A DNA stretch of 64,000 nt from Streptomyces sp. Tu6071 (GTDB lineage: Bacteria; Actinomycetota; Actinomycetes; Streptomycetales; Streptomycetaceae). The notes under the pieces were generated by a model. It was not told the DNA's origin, did no database searches, and worked only from the letters and a program-made list of their open reading frames with translations. The position numbers were made by a program, and so were the translations under genes. The stretch is from contig NZ_CM001165.1 of assembly GCF_000213055.1 (NCBI RefSeq), positions 5,726,945 through 5,790,944 of the forward strand, written 5' to 3'. Below, one piece after another: positions 49,186-57,022 of this stretch (the first letter of the stretch is position 1; the number at the start of each line of letters is the position of its first letter).

Positions 49186-50619
49186 ATGACGACGCCCGAC
49201 CGTGCCCCCGCCCGGCGCACACTCCTCGTGCTGATGGTCCCGCTCATGCTTGTGCTGTTTCTCGCGAACCTCGACCAGACGATCGTGGCCGCCGCGCTGC
49301 CCACCATCGGCCGCGACCTCGATTCCGCGTCGGGTGCCTCGTGGGTCGTCACCGCTTACCTGCTGACCAGCGCGATCACGACCCTGATCCTCGGCAAGCT
49401 CGGCGACATGTACGGGCGCAAGCGCGTCTTCCAGTTCTCCATCGCCGTCTTCCTCGCCGGCTCGCTGCTGTGCGGCCTCGCGCCGGGAATCGGCGCGCTC
49501 ATCGCCTTCCGCGCCCTCCAGGGCATCGGCGGTGGCGGCCTGAACTCGCTCGTGCAGGCGATCACGGGGGACCTCGTCCCGGCGCGCCGCCGGGCCGCCT
49601 GGCAGGCGCTCACCGGCGTGGTCGCGACCCTCGCACTCGTCGCGGGGCCGCTCCTCGGCGGGGCCTTCGCCGAAGGACTCTCCTGGCGCTGGATCTTCTG
49701 GATCAACCTGCCGATCGGCGTCGCCGCGCTGTTCACCGTCGCCGCGAAGCTCCACCTGCCCCGCCCCGCCGCCGCGCGCGGGCGTGTCGACTACGCGGGC
49801 GCCGCGCTCGTCGCCGCCCTCACCACCACGGCCCTGCTCGTCACGACGTGGGGCGGAACCACCTACTCCTGGACCTCCCCGCTCGTTCTCGGCCTGCTCG
49901 CCGCGACGGTCCTCGCGCTGCTCGCGTACGTGCGCGCCGAGCGCCGCGCGGCCGAACCGCTCACCCCGCCCCGGCTCTTCCGCTCGGCCGTCTTCGACCT
50001 GGCCGGACTCCAGTTCTTCCTCGCGACGCTCGTCCTCTTCGTCGGCATGCTCTACGTCCCGATGTTCCTGGAGACCGTCCAGCACGCGACGGCCTTCAGC
50101 GCCGGCCTCTACGTCATCCCGCTGCTGCTCGGTCTCGTCGCTGCCGCGATGGTCTCCGGGCCGCTCATCGCGAAGACCGGGCGTTACAAGATCTACCCCG
50201 TACTCGGCTCGCTCCTGACCGGCGGCGCGATGTACTGGCTCGCCCAATGGGACGCGCACACCGCGCCGTTCGGACTCATCACGCCGCTCGTCGTCGCGGG
50301 GGCCGGTCTCGGTCTCTTCGTGCAGGTCTCGCTGCTCGCCGGGCAGAACGCCGCCGCGTACGACGACCTCGGCGCTGCGACGGGCACCCTCAACTTCTTC
50401 AAGAGCCTCGGCGGGGCGGTCGGTGCCGCCCTCTTCGGCGCGATCCTCGCCCACGCCCTCGCCCACGGCGCGGCGCTCGCCGCCTTCCACACGGTCTTCC
50501 TGTGGGCCCTCCCCTTCATGGGTGCCGCCCTGGTCGCCGCTCTCGCGATGCGTGAGAAGCCGCTCTCGGAGGAGATGCGCGAGGTGGCGGCGGGGGAGGT
50601 GGAGGTGCCGGAGTACTAG
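49186..50619 (+). CDS. DHA2-type MFS exporter under TetR control
   Basis: A 477-residue major facilitator of the EmrB/QacA group with about 14 helices. Helix 1 carries LANLDQTIVAAALPTIGRDL, the D-Q-T-I-V motif of this group; motif A is GKLGDMYGRKRVFQ; ALVAGPLLGGAFAE is the antiporter motif C region. Start ATG 49186 after CCGGAGG. Probably a multidrug or metabolite exporter induced when a ligand releases the divergent TetR. Its stop codon lies in the left copy of a CTAG duplication beside a MITE-like element. Confidence 0.92.
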   Translation: MTTPDRAPARRTLLVLMVPLMLVLFLANLDQTIVAAALPTIGRDLDSASGASWVVTAYLLTSAITTLILGKLGDMYGRKRVFQFSIAVFLAGSLLCGLAPGIGALIAFRALQGIGGGGLNSLVQAITGDLVPARRRAAWQALTGVVATLALVAGPLLGGAFAEGLSWRWIFWINLPIGVAALFTVAAKLHLPRPAAARGRVDYAGAALVAALTTTALLVTTWGGTTYSWTSPLVLGLLAATVLALLAYVRAERRAAEPLTPPRLFRSAVFDLAGLQFFLATLVLFVGMLYVPMFLETVQHATAFSAGLYVIPLLLGLVAAAMVSGPLIAKTGRYKIYPVLGSLLTGGAMYWLAQWDAHTAPFGLITPLVVAGAGLGLFVQVSLLAGQNAAAYDDLGAATGTLNFFKSLGGAVGAALFGAILAHALAHGAALAAFHTVFLWALPFMGAALVAALAMREKPLSEEMREVAAGEVEVPEY

Positions 50620-50734
50620 GCCCTTTCGTCGCATTTCCGTCTGCCGTGTGACGCCATGCACGCCCCCCGGCCGAAGGCCGGGGGCCCCGTGGCCGCCCTC
50701 CGGGTGGCGACGGGAATGTGACGACAGGGCCTAG
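50616..50734. mobile_element. MITE-like palindromic element with CTAG duplication
   Basis: A 111-base element (50620-50730) with matching inverted ends, GCCCTTTCGTCGCATTTCCG on the left and the complement of GCCCTGTCGTCACATTCCCG on the right, three differences in 20. It is flanked on both sides by CTAG (50616-50619 and 50731-50734), as left by IS5-type (IS427 group) transposition. The centre holds a second hairpin CCCCCGGCC/GGCCGGGGG. It encodes nothing. The exporter stop TAG is within the left CTAG. Confidence 0.6.
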
Positions 50735-50739
50735 GGGCG

Positions 50740-50784
50740 GGGTACGGGGCGCCGCTGCCTTCGGGCGGAGGGTGCCCCGTACCC
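50740..50784. terminator. Hairpin terminator
   Basis: Eleven-base stem GGGTACGGGGC/GCCCCGTACCC between the convergent MFS and lamin-tail genes, immediately right of the MITE-like element. Confidence 0.65.
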
Positions 50785-50808
50785 GTACCGGTCCTGCCGG
50801 TTCGTCCG

Positions 50809-51267
50809 TCAGTGGCAGTTCTTCTGGCCGCTCTTCGCGGTCTTCCAGGAGCAGGAGTCGCGCAGCGCGCCCTTCGATGTGTACAGCCGTGCCTTGTCGC
50901 CCGTGTTGTTCCACACGTACGCACCACGGTTCCAGTAGACCGTCCCGGGCACGTTCTTGCCCTTGCCGGTGCGGACCTTGACCGTCTTGCCCGCGCCGAT
51001 CTTGTAGCTGCCGAAGGTGTACGTGTAGCCGGTGTTGTCCTTGAGCTTGTAACCCTTCAGCTGCACCGCCGACTTGGAGTTGTTGTGGATGTTCACCCAC
51101 TCCCCGTTGAGCGAGGTGTTGCTGCGGGTGTCCTTGCCGGGGCTGTCGAACTGGACGAGCCCGATGTGGATTCCGCTCTGGTGGGCGGCGGCCTGCGAGG
51201 GTGAGGCCGCGAGACCCACGAGGGCGGCGGCGGCGAGGACGGCCGGGGCCGCGAAACGAATGCGCAC
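50809..51267 (-). CDS. Secreted lamin-tail domain protein
   Basis: A 152-residue secreted protein: a signal peptide (cleavage near SQAAA, about residue 28), then a lamin-tail (LTD, Ig-like) domain with the family pattern GEWVNIHNNSKSAVQLKGYKLKD, YTFGSYKIGAGKTVKVRTGKG, YWNRGAYVWNNTGDKARLYTSKG. Two cysteines near the C-terminus (DSCSW...KNCH) may form a disulfide. Domains of this type bind surfaces, glycans or DNA at the cell exterior. GTG 51267 follows CGGAGCA. Four decamer direct repeats and an inverted repeat lie upstream. Confidence 0.88.
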   Translation of the reverse strand: MRIRFAAPAVLAAAALVGLAASPSQAAAHQSGIHIGLVQFDSPGKDTRSNTSLNGEWVNIHNNSKSAVQLKGYKLKDNTGYTYTFGSYKIGAGKTVKVRTGKGKNVPGTVYWNRGAYVWNNTGDKARLYTSKGALRDSCSWKTAKSGQKNCH

Positions 51268-51270
51268 GTA

Positions 51271-51310
51271 GTGCTCCGAAGTGTTCCGAAGGATTCCGAA
51301 GATCACGGAA
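51271..51310. promoter_or_regulatory. Four 10-base direct repeats before the lamin-tail gene
   Basis: GTGCTCCGAA, GTGTTCCGAA, GGATTCCGAA and GATCACGGAA follow each other without gaps, one per helical turn, directly before the start codon. They could bind a regulator on one DNA face. The nearest copy contains the ribosome site. Confidence 0.5.
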
Positions 51311-51886
51311 AAGGGCATGCGGGTGCCGGAGAACGGCAAAAAGTGCTTGTATGCGGTATGTCCGGCATACGAGTGAAAGACGGTTCATCGTACTAAGCGG
51401 CGGGGAGTGGCGGGAGTGTTTCGCCGAAGTCCGTCCCGGCCCCCGGGAGGACCGCCCCGTGAGCGAGCAAGTCCTCTGCTGGGCAGCCCCGTTGCTCTCC
51501 TCGGGTGTCCGCCGGCCGCTCGGGCTTCCCGGCCTCCCGCTCCCGTCCCGTTCGCATCCCGTCCCCCTGATCGGCTTCGGGCCGACACGTGACAGACGAG
51601 CCGAGTCGTGGATTGGTTGTACGGGAAGCGTGAAGAGATGGTGTGTTCCCGGAGGTGGCCTCCTCGCCCTCCGTGCCGTTCTCGTCCAGGCGCCCGGTCG
51701 TCGTCCTGCGCGGGTTCCGCCGGGGTCGGTGCCCGTGCGGGACCCGCGCCGGGGGAGGGGCGGGCCGCGTACGCTTCCTGGGGATTCACCGCGGGTCATC
51801 GGGGGCCCCGACGTCCCCGGTTTCCCCAGGGTGCGCGGGGGTCGCGGGGGCTCCGGGGGACAGCAGCACGAGAACAGGACGGACGC
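51311..51886. other. Spacer before lacI gene, no gene supported
   Basis: About 575 bases. At 51346-51373 is CTTGTATGC-N10-GCATACGAG (eight of nine pairs), probably part of the lamin-tail promoter. Bases 51600-51650 are relatively AT-rich and may contain the LacI-gene promoter. GGAGG-tgg-CCTCC at about 51652 is a small hairpin. No frame has sustained coding bias. Confidence 0.45.
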
Positions 51887-52909
51887 GTGGCGCAGAAGGC
51901 CCAGAAGGTCGGCATCAAGGACGTGGCGCGCGAGGCGGGAGTCTCCCTCGGCACGGTCTCCAACGTGCTCAACCGCCCCGGCACGGTCGCCGAGGAGACC
52001 CGCGTCCGCGTCGTGAGCGTCATCGAACGCCTCGGCTACGTCCGCAGCGAGAGCGCGCGCCAACTACGGGCCGGGGAGTCGCGCATCATGGGCCTGCTCG
52101 TGCTCGACATGGGCAACCCCTTCTTCGTGGACATCGCGCGCGGCGCCGAACGGGCCGCCCGCGCCGCCGGGCTCGGCGTCATGGTCTGCAACAGCGCGCA
52201 GGACCCCGACGAGGAGGCCGAGTACCTCTCGCTCTTCGCCGAGCAGCGAGTGCGCGGCGTGCTCCTCACCCCCTCCGACGCCTCCTCGCGCAACATCGAG
52301 ACCTTCCGCCGCCACCGCATCCCCTTCGTGCTCGTCGACCGGGTCGGCGCGGAGACGGAGGAGTGCTCGGTCTCGACCGACGACGTCCTCGGCTCCGCGC
52401 TCGCGGTTCGGCACCTGATCGAGACGGGGCACCGTTCCCTCGCGTACGTGTCGGGGCCGCCCGGTCTCCAGCAGGTACGGAACCGGCGCGCCGGCGCGCT
52501 CCACGCGCTCGCCGAGGCGGGGCTGCCCCCCGGGGCGCTGCGCGAACTCCCCACCGAGCGCCTCGACGTCTCGGCCGGCCGCGACGCGGGCGCCCGCCTC
52601 CTGGGCCTCGGCGACCGCCCGACCGCCGTCTTCTGCGCCAACGACCTCCTCGCCCTCGGCGTCCTCCAGTCCCTCTACGCGGCCGGGGTCTCGGTCCCCG
52701 ACGAGATGGCGCTCGTCGGCTACGACGACATCGAGTTCGCCGCCGCGGCGGCCGTCCCGCTCACCTCCGTCCGCCAGCCGGCCGTCCGAATGGGCGCGCT
52801 GGCCGCCGAACTCCTCCTGGAGGAGACCTCCGGGGTCGACCACACCCACCGCCAGGTCGTCCTGGAACCGGAACTGGTGGTCCGGAGGTCCACGCTGGCG
52901 GGACGCTGA
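51887..52909 (+). CDS. LacI family regulator of rhamnose genes
   Basis: A 340-residue LacI/GalR regulator. The N-terminal HTH is GIKDVAREAGVSLGTVSNVLNRPGTVAEETRVRV with the hinge ARQLRAGESR; a periplasmic-binding-protein-like sensor domain follows (LLVLDMGNPFFVDIARGAE, PTAVFCANDLLALGVLQSL). Start GTG 51887 behind AGGAC. It stands just upstream of the rhamnose isomerase operon on the same strand, and two AAxCGxTT-type sites flank that promoter, so it is very probably the rhamnose-responsive repressor; the ligand may be rhamnose or a derivative. Confidence 0.9.
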   Translation: MAQKAQKVGIKDVAREAGVSLGTVSNVLNRPGTVAEETRVRVVSVIERLGYVRSESARQLRAGESRIMGLLVLDMGNPFFVDIARGAERAARAAGLGVMVCNSAQDPDEEAEYLSLFAEQRVRGVLLTPSDASSRNIETFRRHRIPFVLVDRVGAETEECSVSTDDVLGSALAVRHLIETGHRSLAYVSGPPGLQQVRNRRAGALHALAEAGLPPGALRELPTERLDVSAGRDAGARLLGLGDRPTAVFCANDLLALGVLQSLYAAGVSVPDEMALVGYDDIEFAAAAAVPLTSVRQPAVRMGALAAELLLEETSGVDHTHRQVVLEPELVVRRSTLAGR

Positions 52910-53385
52910 CGCCGACGGGGCGGCGGGGGCGGGGGATTCGACGCGGGGTCGTACGGTGCGGGGCGCTTGGGTGGCGGGGTCGCGCCGCGTGGGGCGCTTG
53001 GGTGCGAGGCCGCGTGGTGCGGGGTGGTTGGGCGGCGGGGTGCTTCTGGATGTGAGGCCGCGCGGCGCGGGGTGCTTGGGTGGCGGGCGGTGAGGCGCGG
53101 GGCGGTGCGACGCTGAGCGGTTCGGTGCCAGGCGGTCCGGTGCCGGGTTCGATCGCGGGCGGTTCGGTCCCGCCCGCTTCCCCGCGTCGGCCAGTACGGC
53201 CACGAGCCCTTCTCGACGCTCGACGCACGCCCGACGCCCGGCCGTACGGTTCCCCGCCGCTCCCCGCCGCTCCCCGCCGCTCCCCGCCGCTCCGTTCCTC
53301 TGCTCCTCCCCGCCCGGCCCCGCCCGCCGCGACGCCCCTCGCAAAAGGCCGCACGGCCGCCCGTTCCCCGTCCCGTTCGGGCGGA
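52910..53385. other. GC-rich repetitive spacer
   Basis: Upstream part of the 587-base gap between lacI and rhaI. Bases 52950-53110 hold degenerate GCGGGGTGCTTGGGTGGCG-like repeats; 53251-53290 hold four perfect copies of TCCCCGCCGC. No coding signal. Confidence 0.5.
53251..53290. repeat. Four decamer tandem repeats
   Basis: TCCCCGCCGC repeated four times without interruption, in the non-coding gap before the rhamnose promoter. Confidence 0.85.
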
Positions 53386-53400
53386 TTGAATCGTTTTCAG
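53386..53400. promoter_or_regulatory. LacI-type operator, upstream site
   Basis: TTGAATCGTTTTCAG, containing GAATCGTTTTC. It is close to the reverse complement of the downstream site with one extra T. It lies 15 bases before the -35 element. Confidence 0.55.
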
Positions 53401-53415
53401 CGCGCGTCGGAACGC

Positions 53416-53444
53416 TTGACACCCCTCGCCGACCGCCATTAGCT
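53416..53444 (+). promoter_or_regulatory. Rhamnose operon promoter
   Basis: TTGACA (53416-53421) with TTAGCT at 53439-53444 after 17 bases. Located between the two LacI-type sites and 53 bases before the isomerase ATG. Confidence 0.65.
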
Positions 53445-53454
53445 TCGGCCCTGT

Positions 53455-53468
53455 CTGAAACGATTCAG
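53455..53468. promoter_or_regulatory. LacI-type operator, downstream site
   Basis: CTGAAACGATTCAG, a near-perfect palindrome with the AAxCGxTT core typical of LacI-family sites, about at the transcription start of the rhamnose promoter. Confidence 0.7.
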
Positions 53469-53496
53469 GCACCCATGAAGTCGTCGAGGTGAAGTC

Positions 53497-54672
53497 ATGC
53501 CGTCGCAGTCCACGGTCTCCGCAGTCAGGGAAACGCTCAAGGGCCAGGTGATCGAGACCCCGTCGTGGGGGTACGGCAACTCCGGTACGCGGTTCAAGGT
53601 GTTCGCCCAGGCCGGGGTGCCGAGGGACCCGTTCGAGAAGCTGGACGACGCGGCGCAGGTGCAGGAGTTCACCGGGGTCGCGCCGCGCGTCTCGCTGCAC
53701 ATCCCGTGGGACAAGGCCGAGGACTACGCCGCGCTCGGCGCGCACGCCGCGAAGCGCGGGCTCGTGCTCGGGGCGATCAACTCGAACACGTTCCAGGACG
53801 ACGCGTACAGGCTCGGCTCCGTGACGCATCCCGACGCCGGGGTGCGCCGCAAGGCGGTCGCGCACCTCCTGGAGTGCGTCGACATCATGGACGCGACCGG
53901 CTCCAGGGACCTCAAGCTCTGGTTCGCCGACGGCACCAACTACCCGGGCCAGGACGACATCGTCGCCCGTCAGGAGCGCCTCGCCGACGCGCTCGCGGAG
54001 GTGTACGCGCGGCTCGGCGAGGGGCAGCGGCTGCTCCTGGAGTACAAGTTCTTCGAGCCCGCCTTCTACACGACCGACGTCCCCGACTGGGGCACCGCCT
54101 TCCGCCACTGCCTCAAGCTCGGCCCCAAGGCGCAGGTCGTCGTGGACACCGGGCACCACGCCCCCGGCACCAACATCGAGTTCATCGTCGCGACCCTGCT
54201 CCACGAGGGGCGGCTCGGCGCCTTCGACTTCAACTCCCGCTTCTACGCGGACGACGACCTCATGGTGGGCGCGGCCGATCCCTTCCAGCTCTTCCGGATC
54301 ATGCACGAGGTGATCAGGAACGGCGGGATGGACGCGGAACGCAACGTCAACTTCATGCTCGACCAGTGCCACAACATCGAGCAGAAGATCCCGGCCGTCA
54401 TCCGTTCGGTCATGAACGTGCAGGAAGCGACCGCCAAGGCGCTGCTCGTGGACACGGAGGCGCTCAGGGCCGCGCAGCTCGCGGGCGACGTCCTCGCCGC
54501 CAACGCCGTGCTCATGGACGCCTACAACACCGACGTCCGCCCGCTGCTCGCCGAGGTCCGCACCGGGATGGGCCTCGCCCCCGACCCCGTCGCCGCCTAC
54601 CACGCCTCCGGCTGGCAGAGGCGCATCGAGGCCGCACGCGTCGGCGGCGAACAGGCCGGCTGGGGCGCCTGA
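53497..54672 (+). CDS. rhaI: L-rhamnose isomerase
   Basis: A 391-residue RhaI-type (Pseudomonas stutzeri-like) L-rhamnose isomerase that converts L-rhamnose to L-rhamnulose in a TIM barrel with two metal ions. Metal-site segments include LLLEYKFFEPAFY, VVVDTGHHAPGTNIEF and LGAFDFNSRFYADDDL. Start ATG 53497 with GAGGTGAA upstream. First gene of the rhamnose operon, preceded by a promoter with LacI-type sites on either side. The gene after it, 144 bases on, encodes the aldolase/dehydrogenase. Confidence 0.95.
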   Translation: MPSQSTVSAVRETLKGQVIETPSWGYGNSGTRFKVFAQAGVPRDPFEKLDDAAQVQEFTGVAPRVSLHIPWDKAEDYAALGAHAAKRGLVLGAINSNTFQDDAYRLGSVTHPDAGVRRKAVAHLLECVDIMDATGSRDLKLWFADGTNYPGQDDIVARQERLADALAEVYARLGEGQRLLLEYKFFEPAFYTTDVPDWGTAFRHCLKLGPKAQVVVDTGHHAPGTNIEFIVATLLHEGRLGAFDFNSRFYADDDLMVGAADPFQLFRIMHEVIRNGGMDAERNVNFMLDQCHNIEQKIPAVIRSVMNVQEATAKALLVDTEALRAAQLAGDVLAANAVLMDAYNTDVRPLLAEVRTGMGLAPDPVAAYHASGWQRRIEAARVGGEQAGWGA

Positions 54673-54816
54673 GCTACGTACGCGCTCGGGTTCTTCGTAC
54701 GAGCCGTAGCCGCGCAGCCGTAGCACCGCAGCCGCCCCCACGCCGAGCGCCCCCGCCCCGCCCGGTGCCCCGCACCTCCCCGTACTCCCCTCGAAGGAAC
54801 CGAAGGACCCCCTTTC

Positions 54817-56856
54817 ATGGCCACGCCCCCCGAAGTCGCCGCCCTCCTCGACCGCGCCCACCGCCTCGGCGCCGATCCGCGCAACACCAACTACGCCGGG
54901 GGCAACGCCTCGGCGAAGGGTGTCGGGACCGACCCCGTCACGGGCGGGTCCGCCGAACTGCTCTGGGTCAAGGGCTCGGGCGGCGACCTCGGCACCCTCA
55001 CCGAGCAGGGCCTCGCCGTCCTCCGTCTCGACCGGCTGCGCGCCCTCGCCGAGGTGTACCCGGGCGTCGGGCGCGAGGACGAGATGGTCGCGGCCCTCGA
55101 CTACTGCCTGCACGGCAAGGGCGGGGCCGCGCCCTCCATCGACACCGCGATGCACGGCCTCGTGGACGCCGCGCACGTCGACCACCTGCACCCCGACTCC
55201 GGCATCGCGCTCGCGTGCGCGGCCGACGGCGAGGCGCTGACCGCCGCGTGCTTCGGCGGGAAGGTCGCCTGGGTGCCGTGGCGCCGCCCCGGGTTCCAGC
55301 TCGGCCTGGACATCGCCGCCGTCAAGGAGGCGAACCCGGGGGCGGTCGGCGTCGTCCTCGGCGGCCACGGCATCACGGCGTGGGGCACGACGTCCGAGGA
55401 GTGCGAGCGCAACGCGCTGTGGATGATCCGCACGGCCGAGGAGTTCCTGGAGGAGAAGGGCAGGACCGAGCCCTTCGGGCCCGTGCTCGCCGGGTACGAG
55501 GCGCTTCCGGAGGCCGAGCGGCACGCCCGCGCCGCCGCGCTCGCGCCCGTCCTCAGGGGCCTGGCGTCGACCGACCGCCCACAGGTCGGCCACTACACCG
55601 ACACCGCTCCGGTGCTCGACTTCCTCGCACGCGCCGCGCACCCGCGCCTCGCCGCGCTCGGCACCTCGTGCCCGGACCACTTCCTGCGCACGAAGGTCCG
55701 CCCCCTCGTCCTCGACCTCGCGCCCTCCGCGCCCGTCGAGGAGCAGGTCGCGCGCCTGAAGGAGCTGCACGAGGAGTACCGGGCCGAGTACCGCGCCTAC
55801 TACGCGCGCCACGCGAGCGAGGACTCGCCCGCGATGCGCGGCGCGGACCCGGCGATCGTGCTCGTGCCGGGTGTCGGCATGTTCTCCTTCGGCAAGGACA
55901 AGCAGACCGCGCGCGTCGCCGGTGAGTTCTACGTCAACGCCGTCCACGTCATGCGGGGTGCCGAGGCCGTCTCGGCGTACGCGCCGATCGAGGAGTCCGA
56001 GAAGTTCCGCATCGAGTACTGGGCCCTCGAAGAGGCCAAGCTCCGGCGGATGCCGGAGCCGAAGGCGCTCGCGAGCCGTGTCGCGCTCGTCACGGGCGGC
56101 GGCTCGGGCATCGGCAAGGCGATCGCGCACCGCCTCGTCGCCGAGGGCGCCTGCGTCGTCGTCGCCGACCTCGACGGCGGGAGCGCCGCCGCCGTCGCCG
56201 AGGAACTGGGCGGCGCGGACCAGGCCGTCGCCGTCACGGTGGACGTCACGGACGAGGCCGGGATCACCGCCGCGTTCGAGCGGGCCGCGCTCGCCTTCGG
56301 CGGCGTCGACCTCGTCGTCAACAACGCCGGGATCTCCGTCTCCAAGCCGCTGTTGGAGACGACGGCGAAGGACTGGGACCTCCAGCACGACATCATGGCG
56401 CGCGGTTCCTTCCTCGTCTCGCGCGAGGCGGCCCGCGTGATGATCGCGCAGAACCTCGGCGGCGACCTCGTCTACATCGCCTCGAAGAACTCCGTGTTCG
56501 CGGGCCCGAACAACATCGCCTACTCGGCGACGAAGGCCGACCAGGCCCACCAGGTGCGGCTGCTCGCGGCCGAGCTGGGCGGGCACGGCATCCGCGTCAA
56601 CGGCGTCAACCCCGACGGCGTCGTGCGGGGTTCGGGCATCTTCGCGAACGGCTGGGGCGCCCAGCGCGCCGCGACGTACGGCATCGAGGAGAGCGAGCTG
56701 GGCGAGTTCTACGCGCGGCGCACGCTCCTCAAGCGCGAGGTCCTGCCCGAGCACGTCGCCAACGCGGTCCTCGCCCTCACGGGCGGCGAGCTGAGCCACA
56801 CGACGGGGCTGCACATCCCGGTCGACGCGGGCGTGGCGGCGGCGTTCCTGCGCTGA
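54817..56856 (+). CDS. rhaEW: Bifunctional rhamnulose-1-phosphate aldolase/short-chain dehydrogenase
   Basis: A 679-residue fusion. Residues 1-410 are a class II aldolase/adducin domain that cleaves L-rhamnulose-1-phosphate into dihydroxyacetone phosphate and lactaldehyde; VDAAHVDHLHPDSGIAL supplies the zinc histidines. Residues 412-679 are an SDR that should oxidise lactaldehyde to lactate: VALVTGGGSGIGKAIAH, the NNAG motif near 502, and the catalytic Y569xxxK573. The fusion is common in this pathway outside enterobacteria. ATG 54817 after GAAGGA. In line with rhaI and the kinase. Confidence 0.95.
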   Translation: MATPPEVAALLDRAHRLGADPRNTNYAGGNASAKGVGTDPVTGGSAELLWVKGSGGDLGTLTEQGLAVLRLDRLRALAEVYPGVGREDEMVAALDYCLHGKGGAAPSIDTAMHGLVDAAHVDHLHPDSGIALACAADGEALTAACFGGKVAWVPWRRPGFQLGLDIAAVKEANPGAVGVVLGGHGITAWGTTSEECERNALWMIRTAEEFLEEKGRTEPFGPVLAGYEALPEAERHARAAALAPVLRGLASTDRPQVGHYTDTAPVLDFLARAAHPRLAALGTSCPDHFLRTKVRPLVLDLAPSAPVEEQVARLKELHEEYRAEYRAYYARHASEDSPAMRGADPAIVLVPGVGMFSFGKDKQTARVAGEFYVNAVHVMRGAEAVSAYAPIEESEKFRIEYWALEEAKLRRMPEPKALASRVALVTGGGSGIGKAIAHRLVAEGACVVVADLDGGSAAAVAEELGGADQAVAVTVDVTDEAGITAAFERAALAFGGVDLVVNNAGISVSKPLLETTAKDWDLQHDIMARGSFLVSREAARVMIAQNLGGDLVYIASKNSVFAGPNNIAYSATKADQAHQVRLLAAELGGHGIRVNGVNPDGVVRGSGIFANGWGAQRAATYGIEESELGEFYARRTLLKREVLPEHVANAVLALTGGELSHTTGLHIPVDAGVAAAFLR

Positions 56857-57022
56857 GCCCGGCGCGGGGGCGGTACGGGTACGGGGCCGACGCCGCCCGC
56901 GTACCGCCGCCCCACCTTCTCCGACCGCCCGCGCACGCCGACCCCGTACCGCCGTCCGGTCCCGCCCCGTACCGCCACCCGCCGCACCCCGCCCCCCCTT
57001 CCGTCACGCCCGAGGTGTCCCC

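Noticed and set aside
53251..53290. CRISPR-like array
   Set aside because: Ten-base direct repeats without spacers, and no cas genes in the window.
52720..56814. A 1364-codon minus-strand frame across the rhamnose genes
   Set aside because: Antisense to rhaI and rhaEW, which are certain. No domain in the antisense product; it reflects codon bias.
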